Assembly: GCF_003627815.1 (NCBI RefSeq)
Contig: NZ_CP032698.1
Span: forward strand, 5,890,001 to 5,954,000
Direction: 5' to 3'
DNA length: 64,000 nt
Source: Streptomyces hundungensis
GTDB lineage: Bacteria > Actinomycetota > Actinomycetes > Streptomycetales > Streptomycetaceae
How positions within the stretch are numbered: position 1 is the first letter of the stretch; each line of letters opens with the position of its first letter. The translations under genes and the position numbers were made by a program. Positions 53,656-62,582 of the stretch are shown one piece after another. Under the pieces are notes generated by a model. It was not told the DNA's origin. It was given only the letters and a program-made list of their open reading frames with translations, and did no database searches.

Positions 53656-54549
53656 TCAGGAGGGGGCTGTTACCTGGGCGTAGGCTATTTCGGCCAGGCG
53701 GGCCTGGCCGTCGCGGCTGGGGTGGAACCAGTCCCAGGGGCTGAGCTGCGTACCCCCGAACGCGTACGCAAAGACCGCCCCCCCGTCGTACCGGCACCGC
53801 CGATCCCCCGCACACACCCCCCGAAGCACCTCGTTGTACGCCACGACCCGCTCGTACACCGCCTCCCGCCGCCGCGTCGCCGCCGGCCCCAGATCATCCG
53901 CGTCGGCCAGCATCGACCGGCAGATCCCCAGCTTCCAGATCTGCTTGCCGAGCGGGCTGCCGCGCCCCGTCGACCACAGCCGCTTCAGATCGGGCACGCT
54001 CGACACGTACACCTGGGACGTCGGGGACACCGCGCGCAGCTTGCGCAGGGACGTCTCGAAGTCGGCGCGGAAGGACGCCACCGGCGTCATGGCCGCCACA
54101 TCGTCACGGCAGGCGTCGTTCGCCCCCGTCATCACCGTGACAAGACCCGGGTGCTGGGCGGCCGCCCGCTCCATCTGGGCCGGCAGATCGGCCATCCTGG
54201 CGCCGGTCTTGGCGTAGTTCCAGCTGTGTGCGGGGGCCGCCGGGCCGAGCAGGCGTACCGCGAGCGAGTCGACGGCGGGATCGCTGCCGGTGGCCCAGGA
54301 GACCTCCGGGCAGTCGGCGAGCACCTGGCAGGCGTCGAAGCCGCGGGTGATCGAGTCACCGATCGCCGCGATCGACGCCGGGCTGCGGTTCCACGCGGGG
54401 GAGGGGCTCGGCGACGGCTTCTTGGAGGCGGCCGGGCTCGCCGCGGACGAGCCCCCGCCGGACTCGCAACCCGCGGTCAGGGCGAGGGCCGACGCGGCGA
54501 GAAGGGCGGCCGCGGCGCGGACGCGACGGCTCCGGCGGCTGTCCTGCAT
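53656..54549 (-). CDS. SGNH/GDSL-family lipoprotein hydrolase
   Basis: A 297-aa exported esterase-like protein. Lipoprotein signal with lipobox ALTAGC (Cys near 28), a Ser/Pro linker, then the SGNH fold: block I AAIGDSITRGF (nucleophile Ser), block III VMTGANDAC (Gly/Asn region) and block V DWFHPSRDGQ (catalytic Asp/His). Four or more further Cys suggest disulfides outside the cell. ATG 54549 follows AGGGGGA. The substrate is unknown; secreted esterases or lipases of this group act on acyl esters or polysaccharide acetates. Confidence 0.88.
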   Translation of the reverse strand: MQDSRRSRRVRAAAALLAASALALTAGCESGGGSSAASPAASKKPSPSPSPAWNRSPASIAAIGDSITRGFDACQVLADCPEVSWATGSDPAVDSLAVRLLGPAAPAHSWNYAKTGARMADLPAQMERAAAQHPGLVTVMTGANDACRDDVAAMTPVASFRADFETSLRKLRAVSPTSQVYVSSVPDLKRLWSTGRGSPLGKQIWKLGICRSMLADADDLGPAATRRREAVYERVVAYNEVLRGVCAGDRRCRYDGGAVFAYAFGGTQLSPWDWFHPSRDGQARLAEIAYAQVTAPS

Positions 54550-54876
54550 CCCGGGTCCCCCTGTGTGTGTCGGTCGTTGGGCCATCGCGGCGTCCTCGCG
54601 AGTGAAAGCTTGGTGTTCTCGGGGCGCCCCGACCGACAGTACGACACCCTTGGCACAGCTCCGCGCGGTAGCTTTGGCCCGTCCAGCCAGAGGAACCACG
54701 CCAGACGACTCCGGTAAATTACATCACGTCACATACTGTCCCATTTCAGGAGATTAGCTCCCGATGCTGTTTACTGTTGAACCCAGGGGCAGAATGTCAG
54801 GTGCTGTCCTGACCGGGAACGGCAGGGGCGCGAGGCCGCTGGGGAAGGCGAACCTCGAACCGCACTGGAGGTCCCG
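54550..54876. other. Divergent intergenic region between SGNH lipoprotein and DUF3145 genes
   Basis: 327 bp without a convincing gene. It is relatively AT-rich for this genome around 54710-54790 (TAAATTACATCACGTC), where promoters for both genes are expected. No repeat or RNA gene was recognised. Confidence 0.6.
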
Positions 54877-55371
54877 GTGACGACACGTGGAGTTCTCTAC
54901 GTCCACTCCGCCCCGCGCGCGCTGTGCCCGCACGTCGAATGGGCGGTGGCCGGCGTTCTGGGGGTGCGCGTCCAGCTCGACTGGATCCGCCAGCCCGCCT
55001 CGCCCGGCACCTGGAGAGCCGAGTTCTCCTGGCGGGGCGAACCGGGGACGGCTTCCAAGCTCGCCTCCGCGCTGCGCGGCTGGCACCTGCTGCGCTTCGA
55101 GGTCACGGCCGAGCCCTGCGCCACCGCCGAGGGCGAGCGCTACAGCGCCACGCCCGACCTCGGCATCTTCCACGCCGTGACCGGCATCCACGGCGACATC
55201 CTGATCCCCGAGGACCGGCTGCGGGCCGCGCTCGCCCGCTCCGTCCAGGGCGAGACCGACCTGGAGGCCGAGATCGCCAAGCTGCTCGGCAAGCCCTGGG
55301 ACGACGAACTGGAGCCCTTCCGCTACGCGGGAGAGGGCGCCCCGGTGCGCTGGCTGCACCAGGTCGTCTGA
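54877..55371 (+). CDS. DUF3145-family protein
   Basis: A 164-aa conserved actinobacterial protein. Recognised by the start MTTRGVLYVHSAPRALCPHV and the segments WRAEFSWRGEPGTASKLASA and PDLGIFHAVTGIHGD. It lies convergent to the fatty-acid synthase operon, a location I recall as conserved in Streptomyces, but its function is unknown. GTG 54877 follows GGAGG. A bidirectional terminator separates it from fabF. Confidence 0.9.
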   Translation: MTTRGVLYVHSAPRALCPHVEWAVAGVLGVRVQLDWIRQPASPGTWRAEFSWRGEPGTASKLASALRGWHLLRFEVTAEPCATAEGERYSATPDLGIFHAVTGIHGDILIPEDRLRAALARSVQGETDLEAEIAKLLGKPWDDELEPFRYAGEGAPVRWLHQVV

Positions 55372-55390
55372 CACCACCACCCGCGTATGC

Positions 55391-55422
55391 GAAAGGGCCC
55401 CACCGGACGGTGGGGCCCTTTC
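55391..55422. terminator. Bidirectional terminator between DUF3145 and fabF
   Basis: Perfect 14-bp stem GAAAGGGCCCCACC / GGTGGGGCCCTTTC with loop GGAC. The TTTC at the end on each strand provides a short U-run in both directions. Confidence 0.92.
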
Positions 55423-55456
55423 AGCCGTGTACGGGTCAGCCCGGCAGGGGCCGCGC

Positions 55457-56719
55457 TCAGACCGAGCGGAAGGCGAGCACCACGTTGTGGCCGCCGAAGC
55501 CGAACGAGTTGTTGATCGCGGAGATCGAACCCTCGGGGAGCTTGCGCACCTCGCTGCTGACCAGAGCCGGGTCGACCTCGTCGTCGAGCTCCTCGATGTT
55601 GATGGTCGGCGGAGCCAGGCGGTGGTACAGCGCGAGCACCGTGGCGACGGTCTCGATGCCGCCCGCGCCGCCGAGGAGGTGGCCGGTCATCGACTTCGTC
55701 GCGGAGATCGCGACATGGTCCAGGTCGTCGCCGAGCACCTTGCGCAGCGCCTTGATCTCGGCGATGTCGCCCTGCGGCGTCGAGGTGGCGTGCGCGTTGA
55801 GGTGGACCACCTCGGCCGGCTTGAGGTCGGTGGAGTCGAGCAGGTTCTGCACCGCGGCGGCGACGCCCCGGCCGGTCGGCTCGGGCTGCGCGATGTGGTG
55901 GCTGTCGGCCGACAGGCCCTGGCCGAGCACCTCGCAGTAGACCCGGGCCCCGCGCTTGGCGGCGTGCTCGGCGGACTCCAGGATCACCACACCGGCGCCC
56001 TCACCCAGGACGAAGCCGTCACGGCCCTTGTCGTAGGGGCGCGAGGCGTGCTCGGGGTGGTCGTTGTTCTTGGACATCGCCATCATGTTGGCGAACGCCG
56101 CGATGGGCAGCGGGTGGATGGCCGCCTCGGTACCGCCGGCGACCACGACGTCGGCGCGGCCGGTGCGGATCATCTCGACGGCGTACCCGATGGCCTCGGC
56201 ACCCGAGGCGCACGCGGAGACGGGGGTGTGGACGCCCGCCCGGGCGTTCACCTCCAGGCCGACGTTGGCCGACGGGCCGTTCGGCATGAGCATGGGCACG
56301 GTGTGCGGGGAGACGCGGCGTACGCCCTTCTCCTTCAGCACGTCGTACTGGTCGAGCAGGGTGGTGACACCGCCGATGCCCGACGCGATGACCGTGCCGA
56401 GCCGCTCGGGTGCGATGCCGGCCTCGTCGCCCGCCGGAGCGGTGAAGCCCGCGTCCGCCCAGGCCTCCTTGGCCGCGATCAGCGCGAACTGCGCCGAGCG
56501 GTCCAGCTTGCGGGCGAGCGGGCGGGGCAGCACCTCACCGGGGTCGACCGCGGCCGGAGCCGCGATCCTGACCGGCAGTTCGGCGAAGCGCTCGCCCTCC
56601 AGGGGGCGGACACCGGAGCGTCCCGCCAGCAGACCTTCCCAGGTCGAGGCGGTGTCGCCACCCAGCGGTGTGGTTGCGCCGATACCGGTGACGACCACGG
56701 TGCGATTGGTCGAGCTCAC
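55457..56719 (-). CDS. fabF: 3-oxoacyl-ACP synthase II (KASII)
   Basis: A 420-aa condensing enzyme that elongates acyl-ACP with malonyl-ACP in type II fatty-acid synthesis. Catalytic Cys170 (VSACASGAEA), His near 311 (NAHATSTPQGD) and His near 346 (KSMTGHLLGGAGG). Last gene of the fasR-fabD-fabH-acpP-fabF cluster. GTG 56719 follows GGAG at 9 nt; another GTG lies 15 bases upstream. Ends before a strong bidirectional terminator. Confidence 0.96.
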   Translation of the reverse strand: MSSTNRTVVVTGIGATTPLGGDTASTWEGLLAGRSGVRPLEGERFAELPVRIAAPAAVDPGEVLPRPLARKLDRSAQFALIAAKEAWADAGFTAPAGDEAGIAPERLGTVIASGIGGVTTLLDQYDVLKEKGVRRVSPHTVPMLMPNGPSANVGLEVNARAGVHTPVSACASGAEAIGYAVEMIRTGRADVVVAGGTEAAIHPLPIAAFANMMAMSKNNDHPEHASRPYDKGRDGFVLGEGAGVVILESAEHAAKRGARVYCEVLGQGLSADSHHIAQPEPTGRGVAAAVQNLLDSTDLKPAEVVHLNAHATSTPQGDIAEIKALRKVLGDDLDHVAISATKSMTGHLLGGAGGIETVATVLALYHRLAPPTINIEELDDEVDPALVSSEVRKLPEGSISAINNSFGFGGHNVVLAFRSV

Positions 56720-56797
56720 AGGAAGTTTCTCCACGTGTGTAAGGGACGTGAATCAGCGGCGCCACCGCTGGGTGGCAGCCCGAATTCAGGTCCTGAA

Positions 56798-57046
56798 TCA
56801 GGCCTGGTGCTTCAGGATGTAGCCGGCGGCGTCGCCAACGGTCTTGAGGTTCTTGACGTCCTCGTCCGGGATCTTGACGTCGAAGCGCTCTTCGGCGGCG
56901 ACGACGACCTCGACCATGGACAGCGAGTCGACGTCCAGGTCGTCGGTGAAGGACTTGTCCAGCTGGACGTCCTCGACCGGGATACCAGCGATCTCGTTGA
57001 CGATCTCGGCGAGACCTTCGAGGATCTCTTCCTGCGTGGCGGCCAT
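56798..57046 (-). CDS. acpP: Acyl carrier protein
   Basis: An 82-aa acidic four-helix carrier of the growing acyl chain. The 4'-phosphopantetheine attaches at Ser41 in DDLDVDSLSMVEVVVAAEE. Between fabH (68 bp upstream) and fabF (78 bp downstream) in the cluster. AAGGAG precedes the ATG. Confidence 0.97.
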   Translation of the reverse strand: MAATQEEILEGLAEIVNEIAGIPVEDVQLDKSFTDDLDVDSLSMVEVVVAAEERFDVKIPDEDVKNLKTVGDAAGYILKHQA

Positions 57047-57114
57047 GTTGGCGCTCCTTCGTTTGTGACGCTTCGAATTACGGGCTTTTGCGGGCTTCCG
57101 GAGATCCGGAGTGC

Positions 57115-58110
57115 CTAGGGGAGGGTAACGACCGTCGCGGCGTACACGAGACCCGCCCCGAAGCCGATGACGAGCGCGGTGTCGCCGCTCTTCGCCTGTC
57201 CGGTCGCCAGGAGCCGCTCCATAGCGAGCGGGATCGAGGCGGCCGAGGTGTTGCCGGTGGTTTCCACGTCACGGGCGACCGTGACGTGGTCCGGCAGCTT
57301 GAGAGTCTTCACCATCGAGTCGATGATCCGCATGTTGGCCTGGTGCGGAATGAAGACATCCAGGTCGTCCGGGCTGATTCCGGCCGCGTCCAGCGCCTGC
57401 TGGGCGACCTTCGCCATCTCGAACACGGCCCAGCGGAAGACCGCCTGGCCCTCCTGCGTGATCGCGGGGAACTTGCCCGAGCTGTCGTACTCGGTCCACG
57501 GCACGGTCTGCTTGATGGTCTCCGACTTGTCGCCCTCCGAACCCCAGATGGTGGGGCCGATGGCCGGCTCGTCCGAGGGACCCACGACGACCGCGCCCGC
57601 GCCGTCGCCGAACAGGAACGCCGTCGCACGGTCCTGGAGGTCGGTCAGATCGCTGAGCCGCTCCACGCCGATGACCAGGACGTACTTGGCCGAACCCTCG
57701 ACGATCATGCCCTTGGCCAGGGTCAGACCGTAGCCGAAGCCCGCGCAGCCGGCCGAGATGTCGAAGGCGGCCGCCTTGCCGGTGCCCAGCTTGTCGGCGA
57801 TCTCGGTCGCCACCGCCGGAGTCTGCTTGAAGTGCGAGACGGTGGAGACGATCACGGCGCCGATCTGGTCGGCGGAGATGCCGGAGTCGGCGATCGCCTT
57901 GCCGGAGGCCTCGATCGACATCGCCGAGACGGTCTCATCGGCCGAGGCCCAGTGCCGGGTGGCGATGCCGGAACGCGAGCGGATCCACTCGTCGGAGGAG
58001 TCGATCGTCTCCAGGATCACCTCGTTGGGCACCACGCGCACGGGACGGTAGCCGCCCACGCCCAAGATGCGCGCATACGGGGCGCCCTGGCTGGGACGGA
58101 TCTTCGACAT
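57115..58110 (-). CDS. fabH: 3-oxoacyl-ACP synthase III (KASIII)
   Basis: A 331-aa initiator condensing enzyme that joins acyl-CoA (branched starters in Streptomyces) to malonyl-ACP. Cys122 (DISAGCAGFGYG), His near 257 (FIPHQANMRI) and Asn near 287 (TTGNTSAASIPL) form the triad. ATG 58110 follows AAGGAG and lies 11 bp after the fabD stop. The longer upstream frame is not protein-like. Confidence 0.96.
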   Translation of the reverse strand: MSKIRPSQGAPYARILGVGGYRPVRVVPNEVILETIDSSDEWIRSRSGIATRHWASADETVSAMSIEASGKAIADSGISADQIGAVIVSTVSHFKQTPAVATEIADKLGTGKAAAFDISAGCAGFGYGLTLAKGMIVEGSAKYVLVIGVERLSDLTDLQDRATAFLFGDGAGAVVVGPSDEPAIGPTIWGSEGDKSETIKQTVPWTEYDSSGKFPAITQEGQAVFRWAVFEMAKVAQQALDAAGISPDDLDVFIPHQANMRIIDSMVKTLKLPDHVTVARDVETTGNTSAASIPLAMERLLATGQAKSGDTALVIGFGAGLVYAATVVTLP

Positions 58111-58121
58111 GGCTCGGCTCC

Positions 58122-59045
58122 TTAGGCGGATGCGTGCTCGGCGATGAGCGCGCGAGCCGCGTCGAGGTCGGCGGGGGTCTTCAGGGCGACGGTCTTGACC
58201 CCGGGCATCGCGCGCTTGGCGAGCCCGGTCAGGGTGCCGCCCGGGCACAGCTCGACCAGCGCCGTGGCGCCGAGTTCCGTGAAGGTCTCCATGCACAGGT
58301 CCCAACGGACCGGATTGGAGACCTGGTTGACCAGGCGGGCCACGATGTCCTGGCCGCTCGCCACGGTCTTGCCGTCCGCGTTCGAGACGTACGTGAGCTT
58401 CGGGTCGGCGATGGCGAGCGACTTGGCCGCCTCGTCGAGCGCCGCCACGGCCGGGTTCATGTGGTGCGTGTGGAAGGCGCCGGCGACCTTGAGGGCCACC
58501 ACGCGGCGCACGCCCTCGGGCTTGTCGGCCTCCAGGGCGGCGAGCTGCTCGGCGGTGCCGGCGGCCACGATCTGGCCCGCGCCGTTCACGTTGGCCGGGG
58601 TCAGCCCCAGCTTCTCCAGGTGCGGCAGCACGTCGGCGGGCGCGCCGCCGAGCAGCGCGGCCATGCCGGTCGGCGTGACGGCGGCCGCTTCGGCCATGCC
58701 GAGCCCGCGCTTGCGGACGAAGCCGAGCGCGGCCTCCTCGGACAGGACGCCCGCGAAAGCGGTGGCGGTGATCTCACCGACGCTGTGCCCGGCCACCGCG
58801 CCCGGCGCGAAGTCGCCGAGGGCCGAGGCGGACAGCAGACCGGCGGCCACCAGCAGGGGCTGGGCCACGGCGGTGTCGCGGATCGCGTCGGCGTCGGCCT
58901 GCGTGCCGTAGTGGACGAGGTCGAGACCGATGGCGTCCGACCACGCGGCGAGCCGGTCGGCAGCGCCGGGAAGGTCGAGCCAAGGAGTCAGGAAGCCGGG
59001 CGTCTGAGCGCCTTGGCCGGGAGCGACGAGTACGAGCACTCTCAC
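58122..59045 (-). CDS. fabD: Malonyl-CoA:ACP transacylase
   Basis: A 307-aa acyltransferase that loads malonyl groups onto ACP. Ser88 lies in VAGHSVGEITA and the paired His in VAGAFHTHHMNPA. Starts with tandem GTG codons (59045 or 59039) after GAGAG. First of the fab genes; 85 bp separate it from fasR, where the FasR-dependent promoter is expected. Confidence 0.96.
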   Translation of the reverse strand: MRVLVLVAPGQGAQTPGFLTPWLDLPGAADRLAAWSDAIGLDLVHYGTQADADAIRDTAVAQPLLVAAGLLSASALGDFAPGAVAGHSVGEITATAFAGVLSEEAALGFVRKRGLGMAEAAAVTPTGMAALLGGAPADVLPHLEKLGLTPANVNGAGQIVAAGTAEQLAALEADKPEGVRRVVALKVAGAFHTHHMNPAVAALDEAAKSLAIADPKLTYVSNADGKTVASGQDIVARLVNQVSNPVRWDLCMETFTELGATALVELCPGGTLTGLAKRAMPGVKTVALKTPADLDAARALIAEHASA

Positions 59046-59130
59046 ACTCTCTCTTGTGGACGGCTCCGCACGCCCGTGGGGACAGGGACGAAGAACCGTC
59101 GGGGGAATTGTGGGTGTCCGACAAAAGAGT

Positions 59131-60327
59131 CTAGGACTGTGAATCTCCGTCGGCCAGGCGCCCCAGGATCAGCGCGATCCTCAGCGTGAACGCGGAGCGC
59201 ACATCCGACGGCGACCACCCGGTGACGTCCGTCACACGTCGGAGCCGGTAGCGAACGGTATTGGGGTGGACGAACAACATCCGGGCCGCGCCCTCAAGGC
59301 TGCTCGCCTGCTCCAGATAAACGCTCAAGGTTTCCAGGAGCGCCGAGCCCGCCTCCTCCAGCGGTCTGTAGATCTCCTCCACCAACTGCCCCCGCGCGGC
59401 AGGATCGGAGGCGATCGCGCGCTCGGGCAGCAGATCGTCCGCGAGGACCGGCCGGGGAGCGTCCTGCCAGGCCGAACACGCCTTCAAGCCGGCCGCCGCG
59501 GCCTGCGCGGACCGGGTCGCCGCCAGCAGGTCCGGCACCACGGGTCCGGCGACCACGGGCCCTGCGGCATACGGCCCGATCAGGCCCTTGGCGACCTGGA
59601 GCGGGTTGTCGCTGCCGCCCGCGATGACCACCAGGCGGTTGCCGAGCACCCCGGTGAGCACCTGGAGCTTGGTGTGCCGGGCGGCCCGCCGGATCGCCTC
59701 CACGGTGAGCTCGCTGTCGCCGTCCGGCGCGGTGCCGAGCACGACACACACGTGCTCGGGAGAGTTCCAGCCGAGCGCGGCGGCCCGGGAGACGGCGCCT
59801 TCGTCGGCCTCGCCGGAGAGCACCGCGTTGACGACCAGGGATTCCAGGCGGGCGTCCCACGCGCCGCGGGCCTCGGCGGCCTGGGCGTACACCTGGGCCG
59901 TCGCGAACGCGATCTCGCGGGCGTACACGAGCAGCGCCTCACGCAGGATCGACTCGTCGCCGGGCGCCGCGACCTCCTCGATCGCGGTCTCCATGACCTC
60001 GATGGTGGTGCGCACCATCTCGACGGTCTGGCGCAGGGTGATCGCCCGCGTCAGTTCGCGCGGCGCCGTGCCGAAGACGTCGGTCGAGATCGCCTGGGGC
60101 GTCTCGGGATGCCGGAACCATTCGGTGAAGGCCGCGATGCCGGCCTGGGCGACCAGACCGATCCAGGAGCGGTTCTCCGGCGGCATCGCCCGGTACCACG
60201 GCAGCGTCGCGTCCATGCGGGCGATCGCGTTCGCGGCGAGCCGCCCCGAGGACTGCTCAAGACGCTTCAGGGTCGCGGCATGCGGATGGGCATTCTTCGC
60301 GGGGTGTACGGGATCCGGTGCTGGCAC
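59131..60327 (-). CDS. fasR: Fatty-acid synthesis regulator FasR (PucR-type)
   Basis: A 398-aa regulator with a C-terminal PucR-type helix-turn-helix (LEGAARMLFVHPNTVRYRLR). In S. coelicolor FasR activates the fabDHPF operon; its location immediately upstream of fabD supports the name. The N-terminal ~150 residues and the central GGDEF-like segment are regulatory. GTG 60327 is the start; no strong RBS is seen. Confidence 0.88.
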   Translation of the reverse strand: MPAPDPVHPAKNAHPHAATLKRLEQSSGRLAANAIARMDATLPWYRAMPPENRSWIGLVAQAGIAAFTEWFRHPETPQAISTDVFGTAPRELTRAITLRQTVEMVRTTIEVMETAIEEVAAPGDESILREALLVYAREIAFATAQVYAQAAEARGAWDARLESLVVNAVLSGEADEGAVSRAAALGWNSPEHVCVVLGTAPDGDSELTVEAIRRAARHTKLQVLTGVLGNRLVVIAGGSDNPLQVAKGLIGPYAAGPVVAGPVVPDLLAATRSAQAAAAGLKACSAWQDAPRPVLADDLLPERAIASDPAARGQLVEEIYRPLEEAGSALLETLSVYLEQASSLEGAARMLFVHPNTVRYRLRRVTDVTGWSPSDVRSAFTLRIALILGRLADGDSQS

Positions 60328-60427
60328 GGGGACAAGACTGCCTTATCGGGAACCTTCCCCGCCGGGCCGGGGTGAGGCAGGGCGACAAACGGGTGCGGCC
60401 GGCGCCGCCGGGTCTACCGTGGTGGGC

Positions 60428-61087
60428 GTGATTTCAGTCAGGCGCGGCGACGAGCGCTATCCGGGCGGGGACCCGGACGTCGGCATCGAGTCCCTGCACG
60501 CCTTCTCCTTCGGCCGCTTCTACGACCCGGACAACCTCCGCTTCGGCCCGGTCCTCGCCTGCAACGAGGAACGGCTCGCGCCCGGCGCCGGCTTCGACGA
60601 ACATCCCCACAGCCACACCGAGATCCTGACGTGGGTGATCGAGGGCGAGCTCACCCACCGCGACTCGGCCGGCCACGCCACCGTGGTGCGCCCCGGCGAT
60701 GTGCAGTGCCTCAGCTCCGCGGGCGGCGTACGGCACGAGGAGCGCAACGAGGGCCAGCTCCCGCTGGTCTTCCTCCAGATGTGGCTCGCCCCGAAGAAGC
60801 CCGGCGGCACCCCCGCGTACGACATCGTGCGCGGCATCGCGGACTCCACGCCCTACGCGGTGCTCGCCGCGGGCGCCCTGCTGCACGTGCGGCGCCTGGC
60901 GCCCGGCGAGCGCACGGCCGTCCCGGACGCGCCGGGCGCCTATGTCCATGTCGTACGCGGCCGGGTGGGCCTGGCCGAGGAGAGGCTCGGGCCCGGCGAC
61001 TCGGCGCGGATCACCGGGGCGAGCGGGCTCGAAGTGACGGCGTCCGACAGCGCCGAGCTGCTGCTGTGGGAGCTCAGCGCCGTGTGA
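60428..61087 (+). CDS. Pirin family protein
   Basis: A 219-aa bicupin of the pirin family. The metal-binding His/Glu of the first cupin are in GFDEHPHSHTEILTWVIEG and the later LPLVFLQMWL region. Some bacterial pirins are quercetin dioxygenases and others regulators; the role here is not known. GTG 60428 has TACCGT 7 nt upstream, typical of leaderless messages. Divergent from fasR by 100 bp. Confidence 0.88.
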   Translation: MISVRRGDERYPGGDPDVGIESLHAFSFGRFYDPDNLRFGPVLACNEERLAPGAGFDEHPHSHTEILTWVIEGELTHRDSAGHATVVRPGDVQCLSSAGGVRHEERNEGQLPLVFLQMWLAPKKPGGTPAYDIVRGIADSTPYAVLAAGALLHVRRLAPGERTAVPDAPGAYVHVVRGRVGLAEERLGPGDSARITGASGLEVTASDSAELLLWELSAV

Positions 61088-61126
61088 GCCGCGGAACGCG
61101 GCCGGTGCGCCCTCGGCTCCCGGGGC

Positions 61127-61945
61127 TCAGCGCCGGGTGAATTCGGCCAGGACCGCGTCGGTGAAGGACGGCCACACCTCGGCCGCCCAACTGCCGAACG
61201 CCCGGTCCGTCAGGACGACACAGGCCAGGCCCGCGTCCGGGTCGACCCACAGGAACGTACCGGACTGGCCGAAGTGGCCGTAGGTGCGCGGCGAGGACGA
61301 ACTGCCCGTCCAGTGCGGGGACTTGGCGCCGCGGATCTCGAAGCCGAGGCCCCAGTCGTTGGGGTTCTGATGGCCGTAGGCGGGCAGCACGCCCTTCAGG
61401 CCGGGGTACTGCACGTGCGTCGCCTCGGCGGCCGTCGCGGGGTGGATCAGCCGGGGCGCCTGGAGTTCCGCGGCGAAGCGCGCGAGGTCCTCGACGGTGG
61501 AGACGCCGTCCTTGGCGGGGGAGCCTTCGAGGATGCTGGAGGCCATGCCCAGCGGCTCGAACACGGCCTGGCGCACATAGTCGGCGAAGGGGATGCCGGA
61601 CTGCTTGGCGATGTGGTCGCCGAGGACCTCGAACCCGGCGTTGGAGTACAGCCGCCGGTCGCCGGGCTGCGCCATCGCCCGCTGCTCGTCGAAGGCGAGC
61701 CCCGAGGTGTGCGCCAGCAGATGGCGGACGGTGGCGCCGGGAGGGCCGGCCGGCTCGTCGAGCTCCACCGCCCCCTCCTCGTACGCGACGAGGGCCGCGT
61801 ACGCGGCGAGCGGCTTGGTGACGGAGGCCAGCGGGAACCGCTGGGACAGCGGCCCGTAGGTGCCGGCAAGCGTTCCGTCGGCCCGCACCACGGCCGCCGC
61901 GGCGGTCGGTACGGGCCAGGTCTCGATGATCCGCAGGCTCTCCAT
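61127..61945 (-). CDS. Serine hydrolase, beta-lactamase/penicillin-binding fold
   Basis: A 272-aa class C-like serine hydrolase. The SxxK motif is ASVTKP (Ser41, Lys44), the second motif is YSNAG and the third is in HFGQSGTFLWV (HxG-type). No signal peptide is present, so it is cytoplasmic and more likely an esterase or peptidase than a resistance enzyme. ATG 61945 has TAGGCT 7 nt upstream, suggesting a leaderless message. Convergent with the pirin gene. Confidence 0.87.
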   Translation of the reverse strand: MESLRIIETWPVPTAAAAVVRADGTLAGTYGPLSQRFPLASVTKPLAAYAALVAYEEGAVELDEPAGPPGATVRHLLAHTSGLAFDEQRAMAQPGDRRLYSNAGFEVLGDHIAKQSGIPFADYVRQAVFEPLGMASSILEGSPAKDGVSTVEDLARFAAELQAPRLIHPATAAEATHVQYPGLKGVLPAYGHQNPNDWGLGFEIRGAKSPHWTGSSSSPRTYGHFGQSGTFLWVDPDAGLACVVLTDRAFGSWAAEVWPSFTDAVLAEFTRR

Positions 61946-62070
61946 GCGTATGAGCCTAATAGGCCGGAAGCCGTGGCCGACCCTGACCCGGTCGGGGGCC
62001 GTGGGGCCCGCGCGATCGGCCCGCGGGGCGCGATGACGCGCCACGACACGAGAACGGTCACGCCCTACGC

Positions 62071-62101
62071 TTGCTTGGAGTGCACTCCAGGGTTCTAGCG
62101 T
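62071..62101 (+). promoter_or_regulatory. MerR-type promoter with a 16-bp dyad
   Basis: TTGCTT (62071-62076) and TAGCGT (62096-62101) are separated by exactly 19 bp, the spacing used by MerR activators. The spacer and -35 edge hold a dyad centred on GGAGTGCACTCC (62077-62088). TSS near the ATG of the merR gene would make the message leaderless. Confidence 0.8.
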
Positions 62102-62108
62102 GGAGGTC

Positions 62109-62576
62109 ATGACGGTGATCGACAGCACGACGGTGACGGTGGCCCGGGTCCAGCAGGAGATCTGCGCCACGGAGCCGGCCCATCCACGCCCCGACGGCCA
62201 GGACCGCTACACGATCAGCGAGGTCGTGACGTGCACCGGACTCACCGCGCACACCCTCCGCTGGTACGAGCGGATCGGCCTCATGCCGCACGTGGACCGC
62301 TCGCACACCGGCCAGCGCCGGTTCACCAACAAGGACCTCGACTGGCTGGCCTTCGTCGGCAAGCTCCGGCTGACCGGCATGCCGGTCGCCGACATGGTCC
62401 GCTACGCCGAACTCGTCCGCGAGGGACAGCACACCTTCGAGGCGCGCCAGGAACTCCTGGAGCAGACCCGGCGCGACGTCCTGGCGCGCATGGCGGAGCT
62501 CCAGGACACCCTCGCCGTACTCGACTACAAGATCGACTTTTACGCGGACGCCCGCAAGGCGTCGGAAAGGGCCTGA
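62109..62576 (+). CDS. MerR-family transcriptional regulator
   Basis: A 155-aa regulator. N-terminal MerR domain (YTISEVVTCTGLTAHTLRWY, ERIGLMPHVDRSHTGQRRF) with a C-terminal coiled coil (LLEQTRRDVLARMAELQD). Lacks the Cys sensor pattern of SoxR or MerR metal sensors, and resembles the branch that controls aldo/keto reductases. Autoregulated promoter with a 19-bp spacer directly upstream; the aldo/keto reductase follows 6 bp after. ATG 62109 preferred to GTG 62100, which overlaps the -10. Confidence 0.9.
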   Translation: MTVIDSTTVTVARVQQEICATEPAHPRPDGQDRYTISEVVTCTGLTAHTLRWYERIGLMPHVDRSHTGQRRFTNKDLDWLAFVGKLRLTGMPVADMVRYAELVREGQHTFEARQELLEQTRRDVLARMAELQDTLAVLDYKIDFYADARKASERA

Positions 62577-62582
62577 ACGCCC

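Noticed and set aside
59046..59130. FasR operator upstream of fabD
   Set aside because: A promoter is expected here but I saw no convincing dyad or consensus, so no site is claimed.
61127..61945. Secreted beta-lactamase resistance gene
   Set aside because: SxxK and YSN are present but there is no signal peptide; more likely a cytoplasmic esterase or peptidase.
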